Shown here piece after piece: positions 19,724 to 28,379 of a stretch of 64,000 bases of DNA; within the stretch, counting starts at the first letter, position 1, and each line of letters opens with the position of its first letter. The notes beneath the pieces were generated by a model that did no database searches, was not told the origin of the DNA, and saw only the letters and a list, made by a program, of their open reading frames with translations. The position numbers and the translations under genes were made by a program. This DNA is from Gimesia benthica. Lineage in GTDB: Bacteria > Planctomycetota > Planctomycetia > Planctomycetales > Planctomycetaceae. Where the stretch lies: NCBI RefSeq assembly GCF_009720525.1, contig NZ_CP043930.1, positions 3,070,501 to 3,134,500 of the forward strand. The letters are read 5' to 3'.

Positions 19724-20596
19724 ATGAAGTTAGCCACTTTACACACAGAACAGGGTCCGACCGTTGTTTCCGTTACCGACCATGAGGGTCAGTTGACCTT
19801 CTACGATGTGCGTGCATTCGACGACACACTGCCCCCCTCATTAAAGGGCGTGCTCAGTCTGGAAGATGGGCTCGAACGTGCCTGTAAAGCTGCGAAACAG
19901 GCCCTGGAGGCCGACCGACAGATTACCGGTACGCTCTGCGCTCCGATTCCACAACCGGGGAAAGTCATCTGCATCGGCCTGAACTATCGCGATCACGCCG
20001 AGGAAACAGGCATGGCCTTTCCCGATGAACCGGTTTGCTTCAGTAAATTCACGACTTCCGTCACAGGTCCCGATCAGCCGATTCGTATTCCGGAAGTGGC
20101 CAAAAAGGTAGACTACGAAGCCGAACTGGTCGTCGTCATCGGAAAGACATGTCGCAATGCGAACCTGGACAACGCACTTGAATACGTCGCCGGTTACATG
20201 AATGGACACGATGTCTCCGCACGCGACTGGCAGATCGGACGTCCGGGCGGACAATGGCTGTTAGGTAAAACACCAGACACCTTTGCACCGATCGGTCCCT
20301 ATCTGGTCACCTCGGATGAAATCGAGGATGCAAACAACCTCTCCATTAAACTGACGTTGAATGGAGAGGTGATGCAGAATTCCTGTACCGATAAGTTTAT
20401 CTTCACAATCGAAGAGATTGTGCAGTTCCTGTCTCAGTTTATGACACTGGAACCAGGCGATATTATCTTTACCGGGACGCCACCAGGAGTTGGCATGGCA
20501 CGCAAGCCCCCTGTCTACCTTAAACCTGGAGACCAGGTTGATGTAGAGATTCAGGGACTGGGAGTACTACGCAATTCTGTGGAAGCGTGGAACTGA
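19724..20596 (+). CDS. Fumarylacetoacetate hydrolase family protein
   Basis: 290 residues. The first 65 form the small N-terminal domain and the rest the FAH beta-roll. Family motifs: GKVICIGLNYRDHAEETGM, CFSKFTTSVTGPDQPI, metal-site KVDYEAELVVVIGK, GYMNGHDVSARDWQ and GDIIFTGTPPGVGMARKPP. Members hydrolyse or decarboxylate 1,3-diketo or acylpyruvate compounds. The closest fold relatives are 5-oxopent-3-ene-1,2,5-tricarboxylate decarboxylase and ureidoglycolate-lyase-type enzymes; the substrate cannot be fixed here. SD AAGGGAG precedes the ATG. It ends 8 bp before the convergent cold-shock gene. Confidence 0.88.
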   Translation: MKLATLHTEQGPTVVSVTDHEGQLTFYDVRAFDDTLPPSLKGVLSLEDGLERACKAAKQALEADRQITGTLCAPIPQPGKVICIGLNYRDHAEETGMAFPDEPVCFSKFTTSVTGPDQPIRIPEVAKKVDYEAELVVVIGKTCRNANLDNALEYVAGYMNGHDVSARDWQIGRPGGQWLLGKTPDTFAPIGPYLVTSDEIEDANNLSIKLTLNGEVMQNSCTDKFIFTIEEIVQFLSQFMTLEPGDIIFTGTPPGVGMARKPPVYLKPGDQVDVEIQGLGVLRNSVEAWN

Positions 20597-20604
20597 TAGT
20601 AGAA

Positions 20605-20802
20605 TTACTCAGATGTTGTTACGCGAACAGCTCGCAGACCGCGATCGCTTTTTTCGCTTTCGAATTCAACAGTCTGGCCTTCTACCAGTTGATCGAACGT
20701 GATTCCGTCCAGTGAAGAGAGATGAAAAAAGATATCCTGTTGACCATCATTGATGAAGCCAAAACCTTTTTCAGTAATTTTTTTGATTGTTCCAGTGGCC
20801 AT
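20605..20802 (-). CDS. Cold-shock domain protein
   Basis: 65 residues, a single CspA-type OB fold. RNP1 is KGFGFI and RNP2 is DIFFHLSSL. It binds single-stranded RNA and acts as a chaperone or antiterminator. Two in-frame ATGs exist; the AGAGG site lies against the first (20811) but nine bases from the second (20802), which gives the usual MATGTIKK start, so I choose the second. The leader contains two hairpins (20833-20856 and 20911-20933), see separate entries. Confidence 0.92.
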   Translation of the reverse strand: MATGTIKKITEKGFGFINDGQQDIFFHLSSLDGITFDQLVEGQTVEFESEKSDRGLRAVRVTTSE

Positions 20803-20832
20803 GTAGCCCATCCTCTAACTTAAAAGTCTCTC

Positions 20833-20856
20833 GACAATAAAATGGAGTTTATTGTC
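20833..20856 (-). promoter_or_regulatory. Perfect 9-bp hairpin in csp leader
   Basis: GACAATAAA, a six-base loop, then TTTATTGTC. It begins 31 bases upstream of the csp ATG on the minus strand, close to the ribosome-binding site. An A/U-rich stem of this kind could be temperature sensitive; that is inference. Confidence 0.5.
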
Positions 20857-20910
20857 ACTCGTAATTGATCACCACTTCAAGAAAACACGTTCGTAAAATA
20901 GTGACGCACT

Positions 20911-20933
20911 GAAAAAAATACGCTCAGCGTATT
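20911..20933 (-). terminator. Terminator-like hairpin upstream of csp
   Basis: On the minus strand the near-perfect palindrome AATACGCT-G-AGCGTATT runs into seven T. It lies about 110 bases upstream of the csp start and would act as an attenuator if transcription begins further upstream. Confidence 0.45.
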
Positions 20934-21439
20934 ATGACGCAAAAATAAGAACAGATATCAGCCCTGAGTAAACTGGACACTTACTTGAATAAGAATCAAA
21001 TTCTCAGAACTGAAATCAGTGTGACAAACCCGGAACAAATTAGCAAACTGTTATATCAAAGTTTCTTATAAAAATTTTGAGAATTCGAAAAACAGTTTCT
21101 CCTTCATTTTTGCCAGTTTTTTATGGATTAAATGAAATTAATCTTGACCTTTTTGTATTAATTTGGCAATCCGCCAGACGCCTCTCAGTACACTCCTGAA
21201 CCCTTCCAACGCCCCGCGATTTCGCTATAACCAGCAAACCGGTTGCAGTAAAGCCAGTTTCTCAGAGCGAGAAAAACCTCAGTTTCCTCCTATTCAAATT
21301 GAAAACTGATCTAAAGTTTCTCGATGGCGCTTGAAATCTGGGAGTGCTCATTTTTTAATGTTTCTAGACAGAATGTCTTCATTGACAGAATGCAAGTGAC
21401 TCACTTTTTTTGAACAACGAAATCGGAAGGGACAACTCA

Positions 21440-21661
21440 ATGTCTTTCACAAAACTGAGCCGACTGTTCGTCGTGCCCGCCACCATCAGCATGTCAATCT
21501 GGGCCGTTGGTTGCGGCAAGCCTGCTACCGAAGCTCCTGCACCTGCTGAAGAGCCTGCTGCTGCTGCTCCCGCTGGCGAAGCTCCTGAAGCTGGTTCCAC
21601 CACCGGTGGTGCTGGTGCAGAAGTACCAGAAGGTGGCGAAGAGGCTAAGAAAGAAGGCTGA
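21440..21661 (+). CDS. Small Ala/Pro/Glu-rich lipoprotein
   Basis: 73 residues from the ATG at 21440, preceded by AAGGGA. A hydrophobic stretch (LFVVPATISMSIWAV) leads into a GC pair (WAVGCGKP) that can serve as a lipobox. The mature part is low-complexity Ala/Pro/Glu/Gly (residues about 25-73) and acidic. It looks like one of the many short planctomycete lipoproteins without known function. A strong terminator follows at 21723-21752, so it is a single-gene unit. An ATG-less extension to 21410 is less likely. Confidence 0.65.
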   Translation: MSFTKLSRLFVVPATISMSIWAVGCGKPATEAPAPAEEPAAAAPAGEAPEAGSTTGGAGAEVPEGGEEAKKEG

Positions 21662-21722
21662 TTCTCATCAGCCGGCCGACCGCAGGGTCAGCCACAGGCC
21701 TCCGGCCTGATGTAAATTAAAG

Positions 21723-21752
21723 AAACGCCCGTTAATTTAACGGGCGTTTTTT
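21723..21752 (+). terminator. Intrinsic terminator of the small lipoprotein gene
   Basis: AAACGCCCGTTAA / TTAACGGGCGTTT stem followed by a T run. Confidence 0.9.
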
Positions 21753-21917
21753 ATTGGCTGAACACTTTGCAAACCGCGAATCCAAATCACGCATTCTTTG
21801 ATTCCAAAACGTGCTATTTACCTTATCATCACCTATAATAGATGCCTCTCCTCCAAAGGGAGACCTGCTGACTTTTGAACCCGACTCCACCGCCCGACTG
21901 CCTGAAGGAATGAAACC

Positions 21918-22733
21918 GTGAAAACCGCATCTGCTCTCATTGCCGGTCTGTCTCTCTGCCTGACGCTCTGCCTGCCTGCTACTCTCTCTGCTGAAGAGAA
22001 AGCACCTCAGGAAAAATGGATCCCCCTGTTCAACGGGAAAAACCTGGATGGCTGGACTGTCAAAATCCGGGGTTATGAACCAGGCGTCAATTATGCAGAT
22101 ACGTTTCGGGTGCAGGATGGGTTACTCACCGTCGACTATGAGCACTACGATGCCTTCGATGAAAAATTCGGTCACATCTTCTACAAAGACACCTTTTCCC
22201 ACTACATCATCCGCGTGGAATATCGTTTCGTCGGCGACCAGGTCAAAGGCGGACCGGGCTGGGCATTTCGTAACAGTGGCATCATGGTCCACGGCCAGAG
22301 TCCCGAAAGCATGTCCCTTGACCAGCGTTTTCCGGTTTCCATTGAAGTCCAGCTGCTGGGTGGGAAACCGACAGGCAAACGCAGTACTGCCAACCTCTGC
22401 ACCCCGGGCACGAACGTCGTCATGGACAACAAACTCTTCATGCCCCACTGCATCGACTCCTCTTCCAAAACCTATCGCGGCGATCAGTGGGTCACCGTTG
22501 ACGTCGAAGTCAAAGGCAACAAGATCATCAAACACGTCATTGACGGGGAAACCGTGCTCTCGTACACCAAGCCCCAACTCGACCCCAAAGACGCCGATGC
22601 CCAGAAGCTGATCGAACAGGGCGCCCCGATCATGCTGGATAAAGGAACCATTTCCCTGCAGTCGGAAAGTCACCCTGTTCAGTTCCGGAAAGTGGAACTG
22701 CTCAATCTCGCCCCCGAAAACAGCAGTAATTGA
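21918..22733 (+). CDS. Secreted DUF1080 (3-keto-disaccharide hydrolase family) protein
   Basis: 271 residues from a GTG start with AAGGA ten bases upstream. Signal peptide 1-25 (ALIAGLSLCLTLCLPATLSA). The rest is one DUF1080 jelly-roll: KWIPLFNGKNLDGWTVKIRG, GWAFRNSGIMVHGQSPE, VSIEVQLLGGK and GTISLQSESHPVQFRKVELL. The family hydrolyses 3-keto-glycosides or binds glycans at the cell surface. It is a separate single-domain relative of the DUF1080 end of the giant protein at 6449-11673. No co-directional partner is close enough for an operon. Confidence 0.88.
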   Translation: MKTASALIAGLSLCLTLCLPATLSAEEKAPQEKWIPLFNGKNLDGWTVKIRGYEPGVNYADTFRVQDGLLTVDYEHYDAFDEKFGHIFYKDTFSHYIIRVEYRFVGDQVKGGPGWAFRNSGIMVHGQSPESMSLDQRFPVSIEVQLLGGKPTGKRSTANLCTPGTNVVMDNKLFMPHCIDSSSKTYRGDQWVTVDVEVKGNKIIKHVIDGETVLSYTKPQLDPKDADAQKLIEQGAPIMLDKGTISLQSESHPVQFRKVELLNLAPENSSN

Positions 22734-22851
22734 GAACCGGTTTCAGAAATCTCCGCTGCGAACTCCACGAAGCCAGAGATCTCGTTTCAATCTATATAAA
22801 TAGACATTTTTCGCCAGATTCACTCTGGTACAAGTGGAGCCATTTACGAAT

Positions 22852-22863
22852 ACTACCGGTAGT
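22852..22863. promoter_or_regulatory. 12-bp perfect palindrome upstream of bfr
   Basis: ACTACCGGTAGT, about 78 bp before the bfr start. A candidate operator for an iron or redox regulator. It does not match a Fur box that I can recognise. Confidence 0.35.
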
Positions 22864-22940
22864 CAAATATTATCAACAACAATTGCTCCCGCCCGGAATT
22901 CGGCAGGGGCAGGAAAGACAAGATTGAGAAAGCAGAACCA

Positions 22941-23411
22941 ATGAAGGGTAGCCAGAAAGTAATCGACGCGTTAAACGATGGCCTGACAATCGAACTCACC
23001 GCCATCAACCTGTACTTCATCTCTTCCAAGATGTGCAAAGACTGGGGTTTTGACAAACTGGCCAAGCACTTCTACGACGAATCCATCGAAGAAATGAAAC
23101 ACGCCGACCAGGTCATCGACCGCATCCTCTATCTGGATGGCGTTCCGGAAATCGCCCGCTACGACGTCATTCGCGTGGGTAAGACTGTTGAAGAACAGAT
23201 CCAGAACAGCCTGGAACTGGAAACTAAAGGGGTCTCAACCTACAACGAAGCCATCGAACTCTGCCGACAGGAAAAAGACGCCGGCAGCCGGGAATTGATG
23301 GATCAGATGGTCGTCGAGTCAGAAGAAAGCATCGACTGGTGCGAATCACAGCTCGAACTGATCAAACAGGTCGGCATTCAGAACTACCTGGCTGAGCAGA
23401 TTCGCGAATAG
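22941..23411 (+). CDS. bfr: Bacterioferritin, ferroxidase site incomplete
   Basis: 156 residues; aligns without gaps to E. coli Bfr from memory. The haem-ligand Met52 is present. Ferroxidase ligands Glu18, Glu51, His54 and Glu94 are kept, but the positions of Glu127 and His130 are Ser127 and Ser130 (motif VESEESIDWCE instead of RDEEGHIDWLE). The protein should form the 24-mer and bind haem, but its iron-oxidation centre is likely impaired. It may act with another subunit, as in mixed bacterioferritins. A bacterioferritin-associated ferredoxin is encoded convergently 5 bp away. Confidence 0.93.
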   Translation: MKGSQKVIDALNDGLTIELTAINLYFISSKMCKDWGFDKLAKHFYDESIEEMKHADQVIDRILYLDGVPEIARYDVIRVGKTVEEQIQNSLELETKGVSTYNEAIELCRQEKDAGSRELMDQMVVESEESIDWCESQLELIKQVGIQNYLAEQIRE

Positions 23412-23416
23412 CAGGC

Positions 23417-23704
23417 TTAAACCGGCTGAGCGGCACACAGACAACGCCGCTTGGACTGTCCACAGTCATCACACAGCCCTGCCAGTAAGTCCTTAATGCG
23501 GCAATGGCAGGCTGTGCAGCCTTTACCAGCTCCACAACCGCGGGTCACTTCGTGAACGGTCTCCGCCTGGGTCTCAGTTATACACTGCTGGACCTGATCT
23601 GGAGTCACTTTCAGACAGTGGCAGAGAAATCGGCGGCGTGGTGCAACTTCAGGGGCCGGGGTGGCTCCCACACGCTCGATCTGGCTTCCGGTTACTGTTG
23701 ACAT
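23417..23704 (-). CDS. BFD-like [2Fe-2S] ferredoxin
   Basis: 95 residues from the ATG at 23704 (MSTVTGSQ). The BFD motif is Cys28-x-Cys30, 32 residues, Cys63-x2-Cys66, as in the ferredoxin that reduces bacterioferritin haem to release iron. The N-terminal 25 residues and a C-terminal Cys-rich tail (Cys78, Cys81, Cys88, Cys90) are extra compared with the usual 64-residue Bfd; the tail could bind a further metal. Convergent with bfr, an arrangement that fits storage plus mobilisation of iron. The earlier ATG at 23734 lacks support. Confidence 0.85.
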   Translation of the reverse strand: MSTVTGSQIERVGATPAPEVAPRRRFLCHCLKVTPDQVQQCITETQAETVHEVTRGCGAGKGCTACHCRIKDLLAGLCDDCGQSKRRCLCAAQPV

Positions 23705-23722
23705 CTTACACTTATACCCAGG

Positions 23723-23757
23723 CGTCTGTCGCATCCATGGTGGCAGACGCTTTTTTT
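23723..23757 (+). terminator. Plus-strand intrinsic terminator beyond bfd
   Basis: GCGTCTG, a 15-base loop, CAGACGC and then seven T, on the + strand. No + gene ends here except bfr, 310 bp upstream, so bfr transcripts would run antisense through all of bfd before stopping. Confidence 0.7.
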
Positions 23758-24043
23758 ACGTGGATAGTGATCTTGAAAAACCCGGAGTTCCTCAGGTAGG
23801 AAACGGTTGGAACCCCGATCACAGGCTTGGACCTGGTGGAATGTCGATCATGAGACTCAGTCTCAACTAAGACTAGTATATCGACCTTCTTTAGGCTGTC
23901 AACTACCGTTTCCACATCTTTTTGACAGTTCAGATAGAAAGAAACCCCGAATAATGTGTAATTCTGTACACTAATCCAGGCCATTTTCTCCCCTAACCCA
24001 GCCACAACAGGCACTTAAGTTCTGACATTCAATTGCAAAACAA
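23758..24043. other. Intergenic between bfd and phoB
   Basis: About 285 bp. A 100-codon minus ORF crosses it but has no family resemblance and runs into the terminator region. It should contain the bfd promoter. Nothing else recognised. Confidence 0.4.
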
Positions 24044-24071
24044 AAACAGGCCTACTCTCGCAGACCTGTTT
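24044..24071 (-). terminator. Terminator of the pho-pst operon
   Basis: On the minus strand AAACAGG, a 14-base loop, CCTGTTT, then more T, starting 30 bases after the phoB stop. Confidence 0.75.
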
Positions 24072-24100
24072 AGTGTCGTTTCAGCCTTCTGCCAAACGAT

Positions 24101-24814
24101 TTACGTCGTCTGTTTCTTAAATGCGGTATCTGGATCACGGAATCGGTAACCAACTCCACGCACCGTTTCAATCAATTCCGCGTGCTTATCCAGTTTCTGA
24201 CGCAGAGCCCGGATATGAACGTCAATCGTCCGCTCCAGCACCAGGGCATCGTCTCCCAGAGCCGCATCAATCAACTCAGAACGGGAGAACACCCGGCCCG
24301 GCTGACGAACCAGCGCTTCCAGCAGTTCGAATTCACTGCGGGTCAGAGAGATAGGAACATCATCAATCATCACCCGATGACGTCGGCGGTCGATCATAAC
24401 TCCCTGGCTCACGATGGTATCAGAGGCTTCGCCATTGCTTTCACGTCGACGAAGCAGAGCCTTGATCCGCTCCAGCAGAATCTTGACGCTGAACGGCTTG
24501 GTCACGTAATCATCAGCCCCCAGCGTGAATCCAACGACCTGATCGGTCTCTTCAGATTTCGCGGTCAGCATCAGAATCAGCACATTGCTGGTTACCGGGT
24601 CCGATCGCAGTCTGCGACAGACTTCCAGTCCGTCCATCTGAGGCAACATCAGGTCTAATATAATCAGGTCAGGCGTTTTCAACTGAGCCTGCCGTAACCC
24701 GTCCATCCCATCCAGGGCCACCACAGCATCGTACTTCTCCTGTCGCAGATTGTATGCGAGAACTTCAGAGAGAGAACGATCATCTTCAATCACAAGAATG
24801 CGTTTCTTTGACAT
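24101..24814 (-). CDS. phoB: Phosphate response regulator
   Basis: 237 residues, OmpR/PhoB family. The receiver domain (1-120) has the acidic pocket EDD (10-12), phospho-acceptor Asp54 in DLIILDLMLPQMDG, the Thr/Ser switch in ILMLTAKSEETD and Lys in DDYVTKPF. The C-terminal winged helix includes LTRSEFELLEALVRQPGRVF and RTIDVHIRALRQKLDKH. It is activated by PhoR under phosphate limitation and binds Pho boxes. Last gene of the pho-pst unit, 33 bp behind phoU. Confidence 0.95.
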   Translation of the reverse strand: MSKKRILVIEDDRSLSEVLAYNLRQEKYDAVVALDGMDGLRQAQLKTPDLIILDLMLPQMDGLEVCRRLRSDPVTSNVLILMLTAKSEETDQVVGFTLGADDYVTKPFSVKILLERIKALLRRRESNGEASDTIVSQGVMIDRRRHRVMIDDVPISLTRSEFELLEALVRQPGRVFSRSELIDAALGDDALVLERTIDVHIRALRQKLDKHAELIETVRGVGYRFRDPDTAFKKQTT

Positions 24815-24847
24815 GTCTTTTTCTTATAGCACCTCAGTAAAAGCGGG

Positions 24848-25531
24848 TCAGGTGGAAAATGTTTCTTTGTGACGATGACGGATAATTTCGCCTTCGGTCA
24901 GGTAAATCACATCTTCCGCAATATTTGTAGTATGGTCGGCAATACGTTCAATGTGGCGCGCTGAAGAGAAAAAGTGTAGTGCCGGCTTGATCAGGCTCGG
25001 ATCGGTCTGCATCAATCCGTAGATCTCATTGATGATCTCGCGGTTGTAACCGTCGACAATATCATCCCGCTTGCAGACCGCACGGGCCTTTTCAGTATCG
25101 AAATCGATGAACGCGTCAATCGCGTCGCGTAACATCGAAACCGTAACTTTCGTCATGGGTTCCAGAGCAGCGGGAATATGGAAATTCGGATAATGCGACA
25201 ATCCGATGGTCCGCTCAGCAATATTCACCGCAAGGTCGGCAATACGCTCCAGGTCATTGTTAATCTTCAGCACCGTTGCCGTCTCGCGCAAATCGACGGC
25301 CACCGGCTGATGCAGCGCCAGAATCTTCAGGCAGTCTTCCTCAATCTTCACTTCACTCTCGTTGATCGCCCGTTCCTGCTCAATCACTTCGTTGGCCAGA
25401 TCAACTTGAACTTCGTAAAGCGCGCGACTGGCTTTAGAAATCATCTCTTCCACCAGCGATGACTGGGTGATGATTTCCCGCTCCAGTGATTCCATATCAC
25501 GCTGTAAATGTTTTGTCATTGGCTTATCCAA
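24848..25531 (-). CDS. phoU: Phosphate signalling protein PhoU
   Basis: 227 residues with the two-fold PhoU helical repeats. Family motifs: [40 protein letters not shown] and [20 protein letters not shown], where the E/DRxxD patterns bind metals. It connects the Pst transporter with PhoR and shuts down signalling when phosphate is plentiful. Its start overlaps the pstB stop by 8 bases, which suggests translational coupling. Confidence 0.96.
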   Translation of the reverse strand: MDKPMTKHLQRDMESLEREIITQSSLVEEMISKASRALYEVQVDLANEVIEQERAINESEVKIEEDCLKILALHQPVAVDLRETATVLKINNDLERIADLAVNIAERTIGLSHYPNFHIPAALEPMTKVTVSMLRDAIDAFIDFDTEKARAVCKRDDIVDGYNREIINEIYGLMQTDPSLIKPALHFFSSARHIERIADHTTNIAEDVIYLTEGEIIRHRHKETFST

Positions 25532-26414
25532 ACCTGCCGGTAATGTAGTCTTCGGTCTGCTGTTTCTTGGGATTCGTGAAGAGCTCTTCCGTCGCTCCGG
25601 ATTCGATCAGCAGCCCCTGATAGAAAAAGGCAGCCTGGTCGGACACACGAGCCGCCTGCTGCATGTTATGCGTAACGATCACAATCGTGTACTGTTCTTT
25701 GAGTTCGAAGATCAGGTCTTCGATCCGTGCCGTTGAAGCCGGATCGAGTGCCGACGCCGGTTCATCCATCAACAAGATGTCCGGATCATTGGCCAGGGCA
25801 CGGGCGATACATAACCGCTGCTGCTGACCACCCGACAGGTTCAAAGCAGAATCGCTCAGGCGATCTTTGACTTCATCCCACAGTGCTGACCGCTGCAGAG
25901 AGCGCTCAACAATCTCGTACAGATCTTTCTTTTTGCGAATACCTGCGATCTTGGGACCGAACGACACGTTGTCGAAAATCGATTTCGGAAATGGAGTCGA
26001 CTTCTGGAATACCATCCCGATCCGCTTCCGCAAGGTTACGATGTCTGTGCGGCTGGAATAAATATCCTGACCTTCCAGCAGGATCTCGCCTTCGACCCGG
26101 GTACCTTCGATCATATCATTCATCCGGTTCAGACACCGGAGAAACGTCGACTTTCCACAGCCCGAGGGGCCAATGAAGGCAGTCACGCACCGCTCAGGAA
26201 TCGAAAGCGAAATATCAGTTAAAGCGCGGTTATCCGAATAATAAAACGACAGGTCACGCACGCTGATCTTTTCGGTAGCCTGCGCCAACTCATCGGCAGT
26301 CCGCATGCTTTTACCTTCAGGAATCGAAGGCCGCACGACAGGACCCTGTGAATGAGTGGAGGCTGCTTTATCAGGTGATTGCATATTATTTTTAACCGAG
26401 GGTGTTGAAGCCAT
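25524..26414 (-). CDS. pstB: Phosphate ABC transporter ATPase
   Basis: 296 residues, longer than the usual 250-260 because of an N-terminal extension of about 45 residues without recognised motif. Walker [10 protein letters not shown], signature LSGGQQQR, Walker [14 protein letters not shown] and switch His in VTHNM. Drives phosphate import through PstA/PstC. A 94-bp gap separates it from pstA; phoU overlaps its end. Confidence 0.97.
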   Translation of the reverse strand: MASTPSVKNNMQSPDKAASTHSQGPVVRPSIPEGKSMRTADELAQATEKISVRDLSFYYSDNRALTDISLSIPERCVTAFIGPSGCGKSTFLRCLNRMNDMIEGTRVEGEILLEGQDIYSSRTDIVTLRKRIGMVFQKSTPFPKSIFDNVSFGPKIAGIRKKKDLYEIVERSLQRSALWDEVKDRLSDSALNLSGGQQQRLCIARALANDPDILLMDEPASALDPASTARIEDLIFELKEQYTIVIVTHNMQQAARVSDQAAFFYQGLLIESGATEELFTNPKKQQTEDYITGRFG

Positions 26415-26508
26415 AAATTGGTTATCCCCGCTGAATACTATTATAGATAATCGAAATCAAATATGTGCGGGAGAATTTCGTATTTTCCCGATCGCCAGGT
26501 TCCCTCTC

Positions 26509-27387
26509 TTACCAGCGAATCTTTTTTCCGTATTTATGCCGCACGAACACCGCTACAGCATTCATGCTGACCAGTACGACCAGCAGTACTAAAATCCCGG
26601 CTGCCGCCAGATGATGAAACTCTTCCTGCGGCCGCGAGGTCCAGTTGAAAATCTGAATCGGCAGAGCGGTAAACTCATCCGATAATTTTTCCGGTACAAA
26701 GGGAACATAAGCCATCGCCCCGACAACCAGCAGGGGTGCCGCTTCTCCCAGTGCCCGTGAGAGGGACAGAATCACTCCTGTCATAATCCCCGGCAGGGAA
26801 GCCGGCAGCACCTGATACCACACCGTCTGCCAGCGGGTCGCCCCCAGAGCATAAGCCGAACGTCGGATTGAATCCGGTACCGCCCGCAACGCTTCCTGGG
26901 ATGCCAGAATAATGATCGGTAATACAACCAGAGTCAGTGTCAGTGCGCCGGACAGCACGCTCCGTTCAAAAGCCAGCGCCCGGACGAACAGACCCAGCCC
27001 CAGAATTCCATAAACAATGGAAGGCACGCCGGCCAGATTCGCGATATTCAACTGAATCATTTTCCGCCAGCGACTGCGCGGAGCATACTCTTCCAGATAA
27101 ACGGCAGCCCCTACTCCCAGCGGTACTGAAAACAGAGCCGTCAGAGAGATCAGCCAGATGCTTCCCCACAGTGCTGTCTTGATACCGGCTTTTTCAGGGA
27201 ACCGTGAAGGCAGGGACTCGATAAAGTCCCAGCTCAACCAGCTTTTGCCCTGCAGAATAATATTCCAGATCAAAACCAGCAGCACCAGCACACAGGAAAT
27301 CGTGGCCAGAAAACAGGCCGCAGTAAACATCCCGTTCACGATACGCCCGCGGCGTCTCTTAGTATAAATATCGATTTTTGTGCTCAT
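26509..27387 (-). CDS. pstA: Phosphate ABC transporter permease PstA
   Basis: 292 residues, six predicted membrane segments. The coupling-helix signature is [20 protein letters not shown] followed by [12 protein letters not shown]. It starts inside the pstC stop (ATGA overlap), a sign of coupled translation. It pairs with PstC in the inner membrane. Confidence 0.96.
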   Translation of the reverse strand: MSTKIDIYTKRRRGRIVNGMFTAACFLATISCVLVLLVLIWNIILQGKSWLSWDFIESLPSRFPEKAGIKTALWGSIWLISLTALFSVPLGVGAAVYLEEYAPRSRWRKMIQLNIANLAGVPSIVYGILGLGLFVRALAFERSVLSGALTLTLVVLPIIILASQEALRAVPDSIRRSAYALGATRWQTVWYQVLPASLPGIMTGVILSLSRALGEAAPLLVVGAMAYVPFVPEKLSDEFTALPIQIFNWTSRPQEEFHHLAAAGILVLLVVLVSMNAVAVFVRHKYGKKIRW

Positions 27388-28379
27388 TCGTAGCGTTCTC
27401 CTACTCGGGAGAGAATATATTGAGCAATCACGTTCATCGTCATTGTTGTGACAAACAAGGCAAGGCCGACTGCAAAAATTGTACGGTACTCAATCGTGCC
27501 TGCAGGTGTATCTCCCAGACTCACCTGCACAATATAAGCGGTCATGGTCTGAACACTTTCCAGGGGATTCAGGGTCAGCTTGGGTGTCGCCCCTGCTGCG
27601 AGAGTCACCGCCATTGTTTCACCGATTGCACGGGAGATAGCCAGCAGGAAGCTGGCAATAATCCCCGACATCGCAGCCGGCAGGACCACCCGTACTGTCA
27701 CTTCAAATTTGTTTGCTCCCAGTGCAGAAGCTGCTGCCCGCAATGAAATCGGGACCGACTGCAGAATATCTTCACTCAGAGAAATGATCATCGGCAGGAT
27801 CATGATCCCCACCACGACACAGGCACTGGCAGCATTGAATACGCCGGCACTGGGAAAAATCTGGCGGATGATCGGAGACACAAACACAATTGCCATAAAT
27901 CCATAAACGACCGATGGGATACCGGCCAGGATTTCCAGGAGTGGTTTTACGATGTCGCGGAAGCGGGGAGATGCATACTCACTCAGGTAAATAGCCGTCC
28001 CCAGACCAATGGGAACCGCCACAAGCGCGGAACCACCGGCCACCAGCATCGTCCCACAGAGCAGAGGCAGAATCCCGAAGTGCTGTGGCTTAAGCAACGG
28101 AGTCCATTGAGTCCCCGTCAGAAACTCCAGCACAGGCACGTCGTAGAAGAACTTGACCGATTCGTACAGCAGAATGATCACAATGCCTACGGTTACCAGC
28201 ACTGAAATGCTGGCGCAGATAAACAGCGAGAAGTGAACCAGGCCCTCATACACAGGACGCAGACTGTTCCACACACCACTCGCACTTTCAAGAGACGCAG
28301 GGCGAGGCAGCCCAACGACCGCTGCCTCACCCCCGTTTACTTCAACTGGTTGTTCTGCGTCAGAACGTTCGTTTGTCAC
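27384..28379 (-). CDS. pstC: Phosphate ABC transporter permease PstC
   Basis: 331 residues from a GTG that overlaps the pstS stop (GTGA). The first 45 residues are a hydrophilic cytoplasmic extension; six membrane segments follow. Permease signature: SLSEDILQSVPISLRAAASA then LGANKFEVTVRVVLPAAMSG and ISRAIGETMAVTLAAGA. Forms the channel with PstA. Confidence 0.96.
   Translation of the reverse strand: MTNERSDAEQPVEVNGGEAAVVGLPRPASLESASGVWNSLRPVYEGLVHFSLFICASISVLVTVGIVIILLYESVKFFYDVPVLEFLTGTQWTPLLKPQHFGILPLLCGTMLVAGGSALVAVPIGLGTAIYLSEYASPRFRDIVKPLLEILAGIPSVVYGFMAIVFVSPIIRQIFPSAGVFNAASACVVVGIMILPMIISLSEDILQSVPISLRAAASALGANKFEVTVRVVLPAAMSGIIASFLLAISRAIGETMAVTLAAGATPKLTLNPLESVQTMTAYIVQVSLGDTPAGTIEYRTIFAVGLALFVTTMTMNVIAQYILSRVGERYE

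Larger units (their letters stand above)
20812..21439. other. AT-rich divergent region between csp and lipoprotein gene
   Basis: About 630 bp with base composition much richer in A+T than the neighbours. It holds the two csp-leader hairpins and otherwise no gene. It should contain promoters in both directions; none is clear enough to mark. Confidence 0.5.
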
